64,000 nucleotides of DNA from Osedax fenrisi. Lineage: Eukaryota > Annelida > Polychaeta > Sabellida > Siboglinidae. Where the stretch lies: positions 46,946,969 through 47,010,968 of the forward strand of contig OZ025244.1 in NCBI GenBank assembly GCA_964019155.1, given 5' to 3'. The notes under the pieces are model-generated. The model did no database searches and was not told where the DNA came from. It was given only the letters and a program-made list of their open reading frames with translations. Shown piece after piece: positions 11,444 to 21,485 of the stretch (the first letter of the stretch is position 1; each line of letters starts with the position of its first letter). A program made the position numbers and the translations under genes.

Positions 11444-11719
11444 GTTAATAGATTTATATGTATATAAATAGTATTACAATTATAAATATAATTATATAAT
11501 ATTAATATAATATATATATATTCTGATATTCAATTGTATTTAGTGGAAATTAATATAATATATATATATATATATAATATAACATATTTATATTAATTAA
11601 ACTATAATTAAAATATTAATTACTAATTATAATATTATAAATTATCTGCAAAATATATAATACAAAGTATATAATATTAATATTAATTTATACACACATT
11701 TAGTTTAGTTTTATAACTA

Positions 11720-11778
<59 letters not shown>
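11444..11778. other. AT-rich leader of the transposase gene
   Basis: No coding sequence; ends in a (TA)n tract at 11727-11780. Confidence 0.4.
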
Positions 11779-11783
<5 letters not shown>

Positions 11784-12062
11784 CTTTATTTAAATAGTAG
11801 GCCACTATTCAATAGTCTGACAATTATACATTGTAAGGAAATTCTATAGAATTAAATGGTGTATTATATTAAATTATATATTACTTTATTTAAATAGTAG
11901 GCTACTATTCAATAGTCTGACAATTATACATTGTAAGGAAATTCTATAGAATTAAATGACATATTATATTAAATTATATATTACTTTATTTAAATAGTAG
12001 GCTACTATTCAATAGTCTGACAATTATACATTGTAAGGAAATTCTATAGAATTAAATGGCAT
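11779..12062. repeat. Tandem repeat, exact 100-bp period, three copies
   Basis: Copies start near 11781, 11881 and 11981 with TTACTTTATTTAAATAGTAG. They differ by a few bases only. The array is upstream of the transposase start. Confidence 0.85.
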
Positions 12063-12350
12063 AATATTTACTTAAAATATAAATACTGAGTATACTGTAT
12101 TTATATTGCTTTCGGAGAGAAATCTATATAATATAATATATTTATATTAACTTACTTTTTAATTTAAGTATAAATTATATACACAGTAAATAACAATTAA
12201 TGTGTAAATAAGGTAAATAATAGTGATATAAATCGAGATGTAAATAAGGGATGTAAATGAATAGCGAAATTATAACATTAGGGGCTGAATTTAGATATCC
12301 AGGGGCCATCCCAATAAATAAACATAGTGTATAATAGTATTTAATAAATA

Positions 12351-12386
<36 letters not shown>

Positions 12387-12404
12387 GCAAAATAATTAAT
12401 GGAA

Positions 12405-13255
12405 AAATGATACGTATCATGTATACCTGGTGGATACGTATCATGGATATGTATACACATACACACATATGCCTTTATATTTAACATATTTAACACTTTA
12501 TCTAACAACTCTATCTATTATAATTATAAATTAAGTAATATTAGAACATACATTTAGACAATGTTATCTATATATTTATAAAATAAACTATAATTATATG
12601 TTGAATCATAAATAATTATAAATTATATTAATTTCATGAACTATTTAGTTAACAAATTAAATTAAAATATTATATGTAAACATATTATATGCAGTCACTG
12701 TGACTGGTTTGTCACAATTTTTTATATTTTTATTTGCGCTGTATTAATTAATATCTATGATAATATAATATAATTAATAAATTAATACCTTTTTATTTTA
12801 ATTTAATTTACTAACTACCTAATGTAAATCTTTAATATGAATTTGTATTCTATAGAATACCAATATATATATATACTAACTACCTAATGTAAATCTTTAA
12901 TATGAATTTGTATTCTATAGAATACCAATATATATATATATATATATACATTTATATAGTACAGATAATATATTTTGAAAAACTATTCATATATATGATA
13001 TGATATGATATGCGTTAAACACAGATCCGTTGAGTATCAATGATTTATTGTTAATTTAAGAATAATATAATCACATGATATGCGTTAAACACAGATCCGA
13101 TTAGTATCATTGATTTATATTTGGTAAAATGTTATTATAACGCATCAAGGATCAGTGATACCTCTTAGATGCGTGTTTGATCCGTATCAAATAGTATGAT
13201 TCATTGATTCGTGTTAGATGTGTGTTAGATATGTATCCATGATACTGCTACTTAC
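12405..13255. repeat. Subterminal repeats, right cluster, plus a ~55-bp duplication
   Basis: GATACGTATCATG words at 12408-12450, then ATATGCGTTAAACACAGATCC at about 13008 and 13079, and GATCCGTATCA / TGTATCCATGATAC near 13180-13250. These correspond to the words at 5470-5660. A separate ~55-bp duplication (CTAACTACCTAATGTAAATC) starts at 12821 and 12876. No gene in this stretch. Confidence 0.5.
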
Positions 13256-13401
13256 TGGGTTAGCTCCTTATTCGATGAGAACTTTAAGGTTGATAGAAGG
13301 TCACTATCATACATTATTAACACATCGTTTGCTTTTAATTCTGCAACCTCATTCCGAAGTAAGTTCACCTCCCCTATAAGATATTCTACTTTGTACTCCA
13401 T
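13252..13401 (-). CDS. Small coiled-coil-like ORF (49 aa), copy in the right direct repeat
   Basis: Same frame as 4940-5095 with one replacement (GEVNLLRNEV) and a shorter end (KELTQ, stop). See that entry for the reasoning; function unknown. Confidence 0.35.
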   Translation of the reverse strand: MEYKVEYLIGEVNLLRNEVAELKANDVLIMYDSDLLSTLKFSSNKELTQ

Positions 13402-13677
13402 ATGAGTATTATATTTTTCATTTATTTTAGATTATCTGTAATAAAATATAATTATTAAATTATATATAATGTAAAATATTATATTTAAAATATATTATAT
13501 ACAAGGGGTGCAGCTTCCACTGGTTGACTTTATTATAAGTAAATTACACCTACAAATTAGATTTGTCAATATATTTACTATTCATATGTATCATTAATTA
13601 TAACTTTATTTTATGTAATTTATATATTTACAATGTTACTTATGTAATTATGTAATTGTATATACTTTAATTATATA

Positions 13678-13712
<35 letters not shown>

Positions 13713-13764
13713 ATTAAGAAATGCACAAGCCCAGTAAACAAAGGTTCCATTGAATAGTGTTGAA
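13258..13764. repeat. Right ~0.5-kb direct repeat flanking the Tnp2-like unit
   Basis: Near-identical to 4952-5444, with a longer TA tract at about 13680-13710. Confidence 0.8.
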
Positions 13765-14000
13765 CTAGGTGAACAACACGGTGACATACACCCCGACAGA
13801 TTACGTTCAGTGACTACATAGGTGTCGGTGACATTGTGAAAGAAGTTATTTTTTGGCTATCTTTTTTTTAAATAGTCACTTGTCGATGAAATATATATGG
13901 TCACCCTTTTGTGACCAGAATATAGTCAATGTTACGCATTTAAACTCCGTATTGTGACCAGAATATATCAAATGGCACGTATGTATACATATTTACCCTA
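13765..14000. other. Non-coding stretch with GTGACC/GGTCAC words
   Basis: Contains several short inverted words (GGTCACC, TTGTGACCAGAATAT twice at about 13906 and 13956) and GGTGACA; probably part of a small non-autonomous element. No ORF. Confidence 0.35.
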
Positions 14001-14075
14001 TAGGGGAGAGTGTCTGTTCTAATATCGACATGCACATAATATCGACATCCTAGAGATCTCCTAAAATATAATTCC
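14001..14075. mobile_element. Isolated left end of a TAGGGGAGAG element
   Basis: TAGGGGAGAGTGTCTG at 14001 is followed by two copies of AATATCGACAT. The matching right end with ATATCGACACCC phrases and CTCTCCCCTA lies at 24790-25026. Whether the two belong to one element split by ~10 kb of insertions, or are two truncated copies, cannot be decided here. Confidence 0.45.
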
Positions 14076-14276
14076 AATCAAAAAATAATTAATGTATGAA
14101 ATGTTAATCAATAAAATTCTATTAATAAAAATATAGTTAAATATAAATTAATATTTAATACAAATTAAATGTATCTTAAATAGCATATATTAATTTATGC
14201 ACCTATAATTATAATAATATGTATCTATTGAAACTGCGATATATATATCATCGATATAAAGAAAGATTTATATCTA

Positions 14277-14333
<57 letters not shown>

Positions 14334-14336
<3 letters not shown>

Positions 14337-14430
14337 TAAAAGCCGCTTGTATCGACATCCCAGGAGATCCAAAAATATGTCGATGCATCCGATTGTCGTT
14401 ACATATGATGAAGGCGTGGCTAATTTTAAA
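14334..14430. mobile_element. Transposon-end-like sequence CAGTAAAAGCCGCTTG
   Basis: Directly after a (TA)n tract the sequence reads CAGTAAAAGCCGCTTGTATC, then GACATCCCAGGAGATCC. The first eight bases match the CAGTAAAACC family. No opposite end was found. The GC-richer stretch 14640-14800 nearby has an open minus-strand frame of 73 codons without recognisable similarity; I do not call it a gene. Confidence 0.3.
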
Positions 14431-14863
14431 TTACGCCCACTTAATAGAATATGTACTTGTATTATCAAATATCAAATATATGCTATCCTTAATTTCTATT
14501 ATATCGTTAATTGTGTATATTAAGTTAATACTATTAATTATTACACTAATATAAATTATATATAATTATATAATAAATATATTAAATTAAATAAAAGTAT
14601 TCTTGAAATATATATTTTATCGACTTTAGCGACTTCGATTACGTAATATCGCGCGCGTTCAAATTCCAGAGAAGCGTGCCATGGCATACCATGCACGCAC
14701 TCCGTGCGTTGGCAATAACAAGTCATGCGTGGTAGGGACATTCGCATGAGTCTATATATGGGTACCATTGGGCACAAATGCTGGCATACGAATATCTACG
14801 TACGAGTATACAATACTGCGTAGTATCAATCATGATATTAATATATATGTATATAGGGGTATA

Positions 14864-14924
<61 letters not shown>

Positions 14925-15158
14925 GTATAGCAATTATGTACATAATTAAGATACGTATCTTAATCTTTAAAATGGTATCTTAATCTTTAATTGTATTAGT
15001 ATGTACCATATAGTATTATATAAAATGAAGATTAGTACTAGTACTGGGATAGCTATCCCTGTGTCAGAGATTATTATGTATAAAAATACTTAATATCAAT
15101 ATATTAATATGTATTTTGTAAACAAAATAACTTTTGGATAAAACTCATAACCACATAA

Positions 15159-15210
15159 ATGGATAAAACCCATAACCACATAAATATATAATCCATTTAT
15201 GTGGTTATTG

Positions 15211-15216
<6 letters not shown>
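15159..15216. repeat. Inverted repeat around CATAACCACATAAAT
   Basis: ATAAAACCCATAACCACATAAA is mirrored by TTTATGTGGTTATTGGTTTTAT about 10 bp later, with one mismatch. It stands just before a (TA)n tract. Confidence 0.6.
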
Positions 15217-15256
<40 letters not shown>

Positions 15257-15259
<3 letters not shown>

Positions 15260-16078
15260 GCCGGGGCAATTGATGGTACACATTAGTGATGTAAATGATG
15301 CCGAGCTTTTGATACCGAGCCGATACTTTAGTTATTGATGCCGAGCCGAGACTTTCATTTTCGGGAAAAAAATGATCCCGAGCCGAGATTCTGGCCAAGC
15401 GAGCCCGAGCCGAGCCGATACTCTAACAAAACGAGCTGAGTTGAGAATTTAGGTAACTGAGACTAAGACTGCATCATGCTTTAGATTTGAGCATCATTTA
15501 CATAACTAGTACACATATACCAATAATTGCCCCAACACAATCAAAAACAGATTATTATAATCGAAAAAATGTGTATTCACTAAATGTCCAAGGTGTGTGT
15601 GATGCACAAAGAAGATTTATAGATGTATTTATAGCAATGCCAGGTAAAGCTCATGATGCTCGTGTTTTACAACGTTCACCATTTAAAACAAAATATGATA
15701 ATATATATTCAAGGTTTACGACCAATGAATAGAAGATAGTCTTAATTGGTGATGCAGCATATCCTTCTTGGATGGTTAAACCTTACCCGGAAATTAATTT
15801 AACGGAAGAAAAGAGGCATTCCTTCTTCAAGCATTCGAGTGCAAAAATGGCTATTGAACAATCATTTCTTGAAAGCCAGATTCCGAATATTACTTAAACG
15901 GCAAGATACAGAAATTCATAATTTGAGATATGTTATATATGCTTGCTTCCTTTTATATAATATATGCATTGATAACAATGATGTGACTGAAGATGCATGG
16001 CATGTTATTAATGCAGAGAATAGTGAATATGATGTATTGCATGAAGAAACAAATGAAAACGTAGAGAATATTTATTGA
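15257..16078 (+). pseudogene. PIF/Harbinger transposase (HARBI1-like), split by a MITE
   Basis: The coding sequence starts as a fragment with AIDGTHI (15266-15284), is interrupted by the 225-bp MITE at 15284-15508, and resumes THIPIIAP, then YYNRKNVYSLNVQGVCDAQR, FIDVFIAMPGKAHDARVLQ. A stop (TAG at about 15730) interrupts the frame before VLIGDAAYPSWMVKPYPEINL. A frame change near 15840-15890 leads into a C-terminal piece (ETQ..IHNLRYVIYACFLLYNICIDNN). The DG of AIDGTHI, the D of GDAAYP and the following region are the DDE landmarks of Harbinger nucleases. The N-terminal helix-turn-helix part is missing; a (TA)n tract lies where it should be. The gene is dead. The Myb-like partner frame lies downstream on the other strand, converging on it. 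Confidence 0.75.
15284..15508. mobile_element. 225-bp hAT-type MITE inserted in the Harbinger transposase
   Basis: Ends TAGTGATGTAAATGATGC and (reverse complement) TAGTTATGTAAATGATGC; both are flanked by the same 8-bp word GTACACAT (15276-15283 and 15509-15516). Removing one GTACACAT copy rejoins the DGTHI codons of the transposase, so the insertion is direct to read. The interior carries five or more copies of GCCGAGCCGA, probable subterminal binding repeats. Non-coding. An 8-bp duplication fits hAT elements. Confidence 0.85.
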
Positions 16079-16138
16079 ATTAAATAATCATATTATATTA
16101 TTATTAATAACAAATTATAAAATATAAACAAAAATATA

Positions 16139-16825
16139 ATTTTATAATTGTGTATAATTACAATTTTGATTCATTTCTGTTACAGGTTGATTTATATTAT
16201 GTAACATAGCAATTATTTGCTGTTTATTAGATAATAATAATAATTGATTACTTTCGATAACATTAATTTTTGATTCAAATTTATCTATTTTATTAGATAA
16301 TTTCACAATATCACTCTTTCCCGTATCTTCCAAGCGCTCAAATAAAATATTCTCTTTTCTGATAGTTTAACTAACGTATCAGATAAGTTCGAGCTTCCAC
16401 GAAGTTTGGTACCCACCCTCATTATTGCTCTAGATGATGAGGGTGGGGTTTGATTTCTCTGTGTAGATATCGTTGGCGTTGTTGTAAATCGAGTTGGAGT
16501 TGGCGTTGTTGTAGTAAAGATAGTTGGCGTTGTAGCTTGTGTTGGTGTTGAAAATAGTGTTGGCGTTGGATCAGAAATATTTGGAGATAAGTGACCTCTC
16601 GCCATTTCTATTGAATATTATATATATATATAAGATTTGAACATTACAATATCAAATATATAAAATAATTATTTTACCTTGATCTTCAACACCTGTTCCC
16701 AAACTCTGAGGTGGTTCCTGTAGGTGTCTAACACCAATTATACCATCTAATAATTCATAGTAAGTACATTTTGGGGCTTCACTATCTTCAACAGACCTTC
16801 CATATAAGGTCAAGTAATCATGAAG
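16139..16825 (-). pseudogene. Harbinger Myb/SANT-like accessory protein, C-terminal part
   Basis: An exon at about 16825-16679 gives APKCTYYELLDGIIGVRHLQ between an AG acceptor and a GTAAAA donor; this fits the end of the trihelix Myb/SANT-like protein that pairs with Harbinger transposases. The next exon (from about 16608) gives a Thr/Pro-rich linker (TPTPTRFTTTPT) followed by a leucine/isoleucine-rich helix (KLSNKIDKFESKINVIESNQ) and a stop at 16139-16144. The helix needs a one-base frame change near 16350 to follow the linker, so this copy is probably broken. The N-terminal DNA-binding helices should lie above 16825; I do not see them. It sits between two Harbinger transposase relics and could belong to either. 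Confidence 0.6.
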
Positions 16826-17284
16826 CTGTATATGCTTTTATAATATTATTATAACAATTATCACCTATATATAACGAACATGAATGATCTCAAATAAGGC
16901 TGCCAATTATTATTATTTCAGAATTAAATATGGGCGGTACTTGTTTATGTCAAATACACCCGTTTCACACTTTAATTACATTTAATAATATATTTATTTT
17001 GTTAGTTTATGAATGAAAATATAGTAATATAATTATAAAATATATTATTATTAATTAATTGTATTCTAAAAATATATTACATTAAAAAAGTATTATTATA
17101 ATAATATAATTATTATATAATTATTTAATAACTTTTATTTAATTTGTATATTAATTTTGTTTAATGTTATATCTGCTGATTATATTTAATATTATATTTT
17201 AATATATATTGGGAATCTATAAAATAATAAATAATTGTATTATTATCGTTATAAGCATTTTCTACATTATTTTCTACAAGCTTT

Positions 17285-18071
17285 GTATGTAGTTAAAAAT
17301 CCTCTTCGTTCTATTTAAATTTCTTGAAGGGAATGGGCGCATGATATAATTTTGTAAAGGGAAGGCAGCATCTGCGACAATAAAGTAGGGGATTTTCAGG
17401 GATCTACCGGGTAATTATATAGGAGATGGGATATGTAATGGATTTGTAATATCTTTAAGATTAGTTGCAAGTGATGTTGCATCCCATACTCCTCCATCAC
17501 AGACTCTACCATTACATCCGATATCAACATATATGTTGTCTATAGATATCTATAGATATCTATAGATAAATCTTCTATGTGCATATACTAGTGCCATCAA
17601 AACGATGCTATTTTCCCCTTTATAAGTATAGTAGGTTGACCCTGTATTGGCCACCGATTGCATTATTATATGTTTGCCGCCAAGGGCACCAATACAATTC
17701 GGCATATTCCATCTACCATTGAAATCGTCGGCTATTTTCTTCCATTCACTTTCACTTCGCGGCATTCTTAAACATTCTGCATTTAATACATTGCATAATA
17801 CTTTACATGTTTCATTAATAATTAGAGAAATTGTTAAGTGTCCAAATCGAAATGAAGTTTTTAAACTTTTTAAAGAATTGCCTGTAATAAATAATATTGT
17901 ATATAATTATATATTTAATATAATATTAATAATTTATTTATTAAAATTAGTGACAATTATTTTAGATAGAATACAATATTATATATAGTTAGTAAATATA
18001 CTATAACATATATAAGCAACATATAATATAATTTATTATAATTTATTTATTATTACATATAATATTTATAC

Positions 18072-18132
<61 letters not shown>

Positions 18133-18713
18133 TTATATATATATATATATTTAATATATAATATTAATATATACATTATGTATAAATATTATATGTAATG
18201 ATAAGTAAATGATAATTATTAATAATGTATATTATATGTTGCATATATTTACTTTATATATATATTATATTATGTTAATAATAATTATTATATATTAACT
18301 ATTATACTTAAATATACGCACCGGTTGCTAGAAAACGTAGAGTTATATCTAGTCTCATTTTTACGGATATCGCCTTTCTCCAATTAGTATCTTTTCTATA
18401 TAATATCGGGGTAACTATATTTATATACATTATAATGTAGCTAAATAATTAAATTGTACGGAGTTCATTCTCACGAAATTATAGTATCCTCCGGCTGTTC
18501 CTCGTCTAATTCCGCCATTAAATTAAATGATGCAGCGTATTGTTCTTTTCGATTTATCAACCATTGATCTGACCATATCTTCCTCTTATTTCGATGTCTT
18601 TGTAATCGATTTAAATATAATATTTGTAATAATAATAATTTCTTTTTGGCAATCCTATTTACCATAACCATAACTAATAATATAGTAGATAATATAAAAG
18701 AATAGTAATACAA
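17285..18713 (-). pseudogene. Second PIF/Harbinger transposase (HARBI1-like), decayed
   Basis: Pieces in order on the minus strand: HRNKRKIWSDQWLINRKEQY (about 18600-18540, the usual N-terminal start), TNWRKAISVKMRLDITLRFLATG (about 18390-18305, helix-turn-helix region), FRFGHLTISLI with ECLRMPRSESEWKKIADDFN (about 17860-17725), PNCIGALGGKHIIMQ and GSTYYTYKGENSIVLMAL (17705-17590), CNGRVCDGGVWDATSLA (about 17515-17465), and VADAAFPLQNYIMRPFPSRN (about 17385-17310). The catalytic first Asp is replaced: GALGGKHI where Harbinger proteins have GALDGKHI. An AT-rich block with a (TA)n tract at 17885-18300 sits inside the gene. It ends abruptly at about 17285, before the last catalytic Glu region. 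It is not the same copy or subfamily as 15257-16078. Confidence 0.75.
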
Positions 18714-19195
18714 ATTAAAAATGAATTAGTTCTATATTCCGAAAATAACTATATTTAAAATAAAAATTAGGTCAAAGTAAGGTCAAATTTAAGTTAAAGA
18801 TCACATTTATTATAATTTTAATAGAAGTTATAACTTCTTCAGTGTGAATGCTATTTTAAATTCAAGTGTTTTTCAATTGAAAAAAGCTGTGGAAATATGT
18901 GGTAATCTCAGTGTGTATGCCCCTTAAGGGGCATATATGTATACACACTGAGATTTCCGGTTTTTAGGGTTATAAGTAGGTGAACCTAGTTAAACCTGAA
19001 CCTAAACCTGAACCTAGTTAAATATATGTCTATGAATTAATATTAATTTATTTAAATTGAATTCAAATATGGTATTAATAATTTAGTATATATAAATAAA
19101 TAAGAAATATTGTAACATAATTAGATATCAAAATTAAAAATATTAATATTTTAATTGCAATCTAATATGGTATAAGACTATAAAATATATAATAT
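18714..19195. other. Non-coding; 46-bp hairpin at 18907-18952
   Basis: CTCAGTGTGTATGCCCC is mirrored after TTAA by GGGGCATA..TACACACTGAG, with small internal mismatches. Nothing coding is seen around it. Confidence 0.5.
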
Positions 19196-19500
19196 TTATT
19201 TATAAATAAATAATAAATTGTATAGTATAATAAATAAATAGAAATGGATATTAACATTTTTTAAATTACGTACATAAATCACAAATTGTAAATGTATTAA
19301 CATCATGTACACATTTCTCATGGCACCATAACTTACATTTGGTGCACTGGATAGATTATTCATCCAGCGCACCATCATATATCTTAGAACCGTAAATAAC
19401 GAATTCGTATTCTACCTCTTTATTATATTCTATAGACTTTTTAGTTTTAGTTAATTTTTTAATGGAGTCACCTGATTTTTGTATATTTTTTTTTGGTTTT
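19196..19500 (-). pseudogene. pogo/Jerky-type transposase C-terminal zinc module, relic
   Basis: On the minus strand a basic linker (KKLTKTKKSIEYNKE) is followed by a stop and then SIQCTKCKLWCHEKCVHDV, ICDLCT and a terminal stop. C-x2-C-x3-W-C-H-x2-C with a final C-x2-C is the PHD-like tail of animal pogo-type DDE transposases (family knowledge). The stop at about 19353 precedes the first visible Cys pair. No catalytic domain is near. Compare 1073-1290 and 40575-41016. Confidence 0.55.
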
Positions 19501-19802
19501 TTGGTTTTATTTTAATTTTCTCAAAGTGTTCTTTTGAAACAGTCCGTTACGTACGATCCTATCCCGATTCTAAGTTCCTTACCCTATCTCGATCATAATT
19601 GTGTATTTAATGTAGGTATGTATATACATATACCTATATCTCAATATCATGTATATTCATATAAGTAATAATATATATATAGTTACATATATCATATTAT
19701 AGTGCCATATATGGTACTATAACATATTATATAATATATAAATACATTGATTGATCTACTCCATATCGAGTACAAGTATGTGGTGCCGTGCATCACCATA
19801 TG

Positions 19803-20625
19803 CCGGTGTCATATAATACTTCGTCCCCATCCTAAAAATCGTCCCCATCCTAAAAATCGTCCCCGGTTGTCACGTGACAACAAAATCGATGATATTTCAC
19901 TAAATACACATACGATTCGCTTCAAATTTAAACCACATATATCTAGTATGTATATACACGCATGTGGAAAAAAATCAATGTCTAAGTATGCTTTAAAATA
20001 AAGTAATACTCAAATATATAAAGTAGAATGGAGATGAATTTAATAATACCAGATTAAACGATAATAAATTAATATTTTAAAATTCTGAATCGACAGAAGT
20101 TATTATTTTTTAATTCTAGGTCTAATACTATAAGATTGTATTCTAAAATTGTCTCTATGTACTATATACGGGTGTTGAGCGCGCGACACCCGCATTAAGT
20201 TATAAATAGAGTATAGGCAACGCCCTTTGGTAAAGGTTTATATTCACGAATATAAATGCGTATAATGTTTTTTAATTAAAATGGTATATAGAGACAATTT
20301 TATAATACGATCTTATAGTATTAGACTTAAAATTGAAAAATAATAACTTCTGTCGATTCAGAATTTTAAAATATTAATTTATTATCGTTTAATCTGGTAT
20401 TATTAAATTCATCTCCATTCTACTTTATATATTTGAGTATTACTTTATTTTAAAGCATACTTAGACATTGATTTTTTTCCACATGCGTGTATATACATAC
20501 TAGATATATGTGGTTTAAATTTGAAGCGATTCGTATGTGTATTTAGTGAAATATCATCGATTTTGTTGTCACGTGACAATCGGGGACGATTTTTAGGATG
20601 GGGATGAAGTATTATATGACACCGG
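19803..20625. mobile_element. Foldback element: two ~350-bp inverted arms
   Basis: Left arm 19803 to about 20165 and right arm about 20285-20625 are near-perfect reverse complements, starting CCGGTGTCATATAATACTTC. The central ~120 bp is GC-richer and unpaired (GAGCGCGCGACACCCGC). The element is flanked by TATG on both sides (19799-19802 and 20626-20629), a possible target duplication. The left arm has one extra 19-bp copy of CGTCCCCATCCTAAAAAT. The same frame reads open in both arms only because they are copies of each other; it is not a gene. Confidence 0.85.
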
Positions 20626-20639
20626 TATGTGAACTCAAT

Positions 20640-21374
20640 TGTAATTAACAATTCTAAATATAGATTTTTGTCATAATATAAATAACATCAAAGGTATGAG
20701 CGTCACTTGCATACATATGTATGTCGCATCACGAATTGTTATGTCATTAGTTTCCATTATATATAATATTTATACTAACCCAGGATACTAACAATAATGA
20801 TACTAATAATGGAAACAATGTAGAATTAGATATTATGCATTATATCCATAATACATCATATTATATTAAATTCCCAACAATAAACAAATGATGTATTCAA
20901 TATAATTCTATATTACTATTAATTCTATATTACCAGATCCAGTAGAACGTGTGTTCAGTATATATACTATAGAACACACATATTAATTGCCCACAACGAA
21001 ATAAATTAGCATTTAATAGATTAAAATAACCTATATAATCTATAAACTATAATCTATAAACCTATACACCTATGTATACATGTATACATGTATACCTATG
21101 TATACAACAATGTATACATTAATAACAAACTATTAATACGTGTAATTAAAATAACTAATTATATATGGAGTGAATATGAGGCTTACCATGGTGGAACAAT
21201 ACATTAATAATTAAGTTAATTGCCTACTCATCAACATATCACGTAGAATTCATTTATTTATAAGTTTTTAAATTTTCTGACGAATTGACTTGTTTAAAAA
21301 TATCAGACTAAGTGACTTTATTTAGCGGACTAAGTGACTTTCGGACGAAGTGACTGGTATTCGTAATAATATAG
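20640..21374. other. AT-rich interval without a gene
   Basis: No ORF of note. The last 90 bp carry repeated GGAC(T/G)AAGTGACTT words (about 21270-21360), possibly subterminal repeats of an unidentified element. Confidence 0.4.
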
Positions 21375-21426
21375 TACTATAGTCACAGACTTTGAGGGGG
21401 CCCCCTCAAAGTCTGTGACTATAGTA
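21375..21426. repeat. Perfect 52-bp palindrome, no loop
   Basis: Each 26-bp arm reads TACTATAGTCACAGACTTTG then AGGGGG toward the centre GGGGGCCCCC at 21400/21401. No mismatch. Confidence 0.9.
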
Positions 21427-21485
21427 TTAACAATGACAATGTCATTGGTATTAATAAGCTTATTAATTATAATCTATATATATAA

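Noticed and set aside
4952..13764. LTR retrotransposon reading of the direct repeats
   Set aside because: No Gag, protease, RT or integrase between them, no primer site and no TG..CA ends; the genes inside are a DNA transposase and a DUF4806-type gene.
14219..14554. Open frames across TA tracts (also 15096-15398, 46424-46708, 51116-51379, 63390-63590)
   Set aside because: TA repeats read as endless Ile-Tyr with no stops; these frames are artefacts of the microsatellites.
14556..14777. 73-codon minus-strand frame in a GC-richer patch
   Set aside because: No recognisable domain, no splice context and no second copy; the composition alone does not support a gene.
19747..20651. Two similar ORFs on opposite strands as a gene pair
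   Set aside because: They are the two arms of a foldback element; similarity follows from the inverted repeat, with no coding signal.
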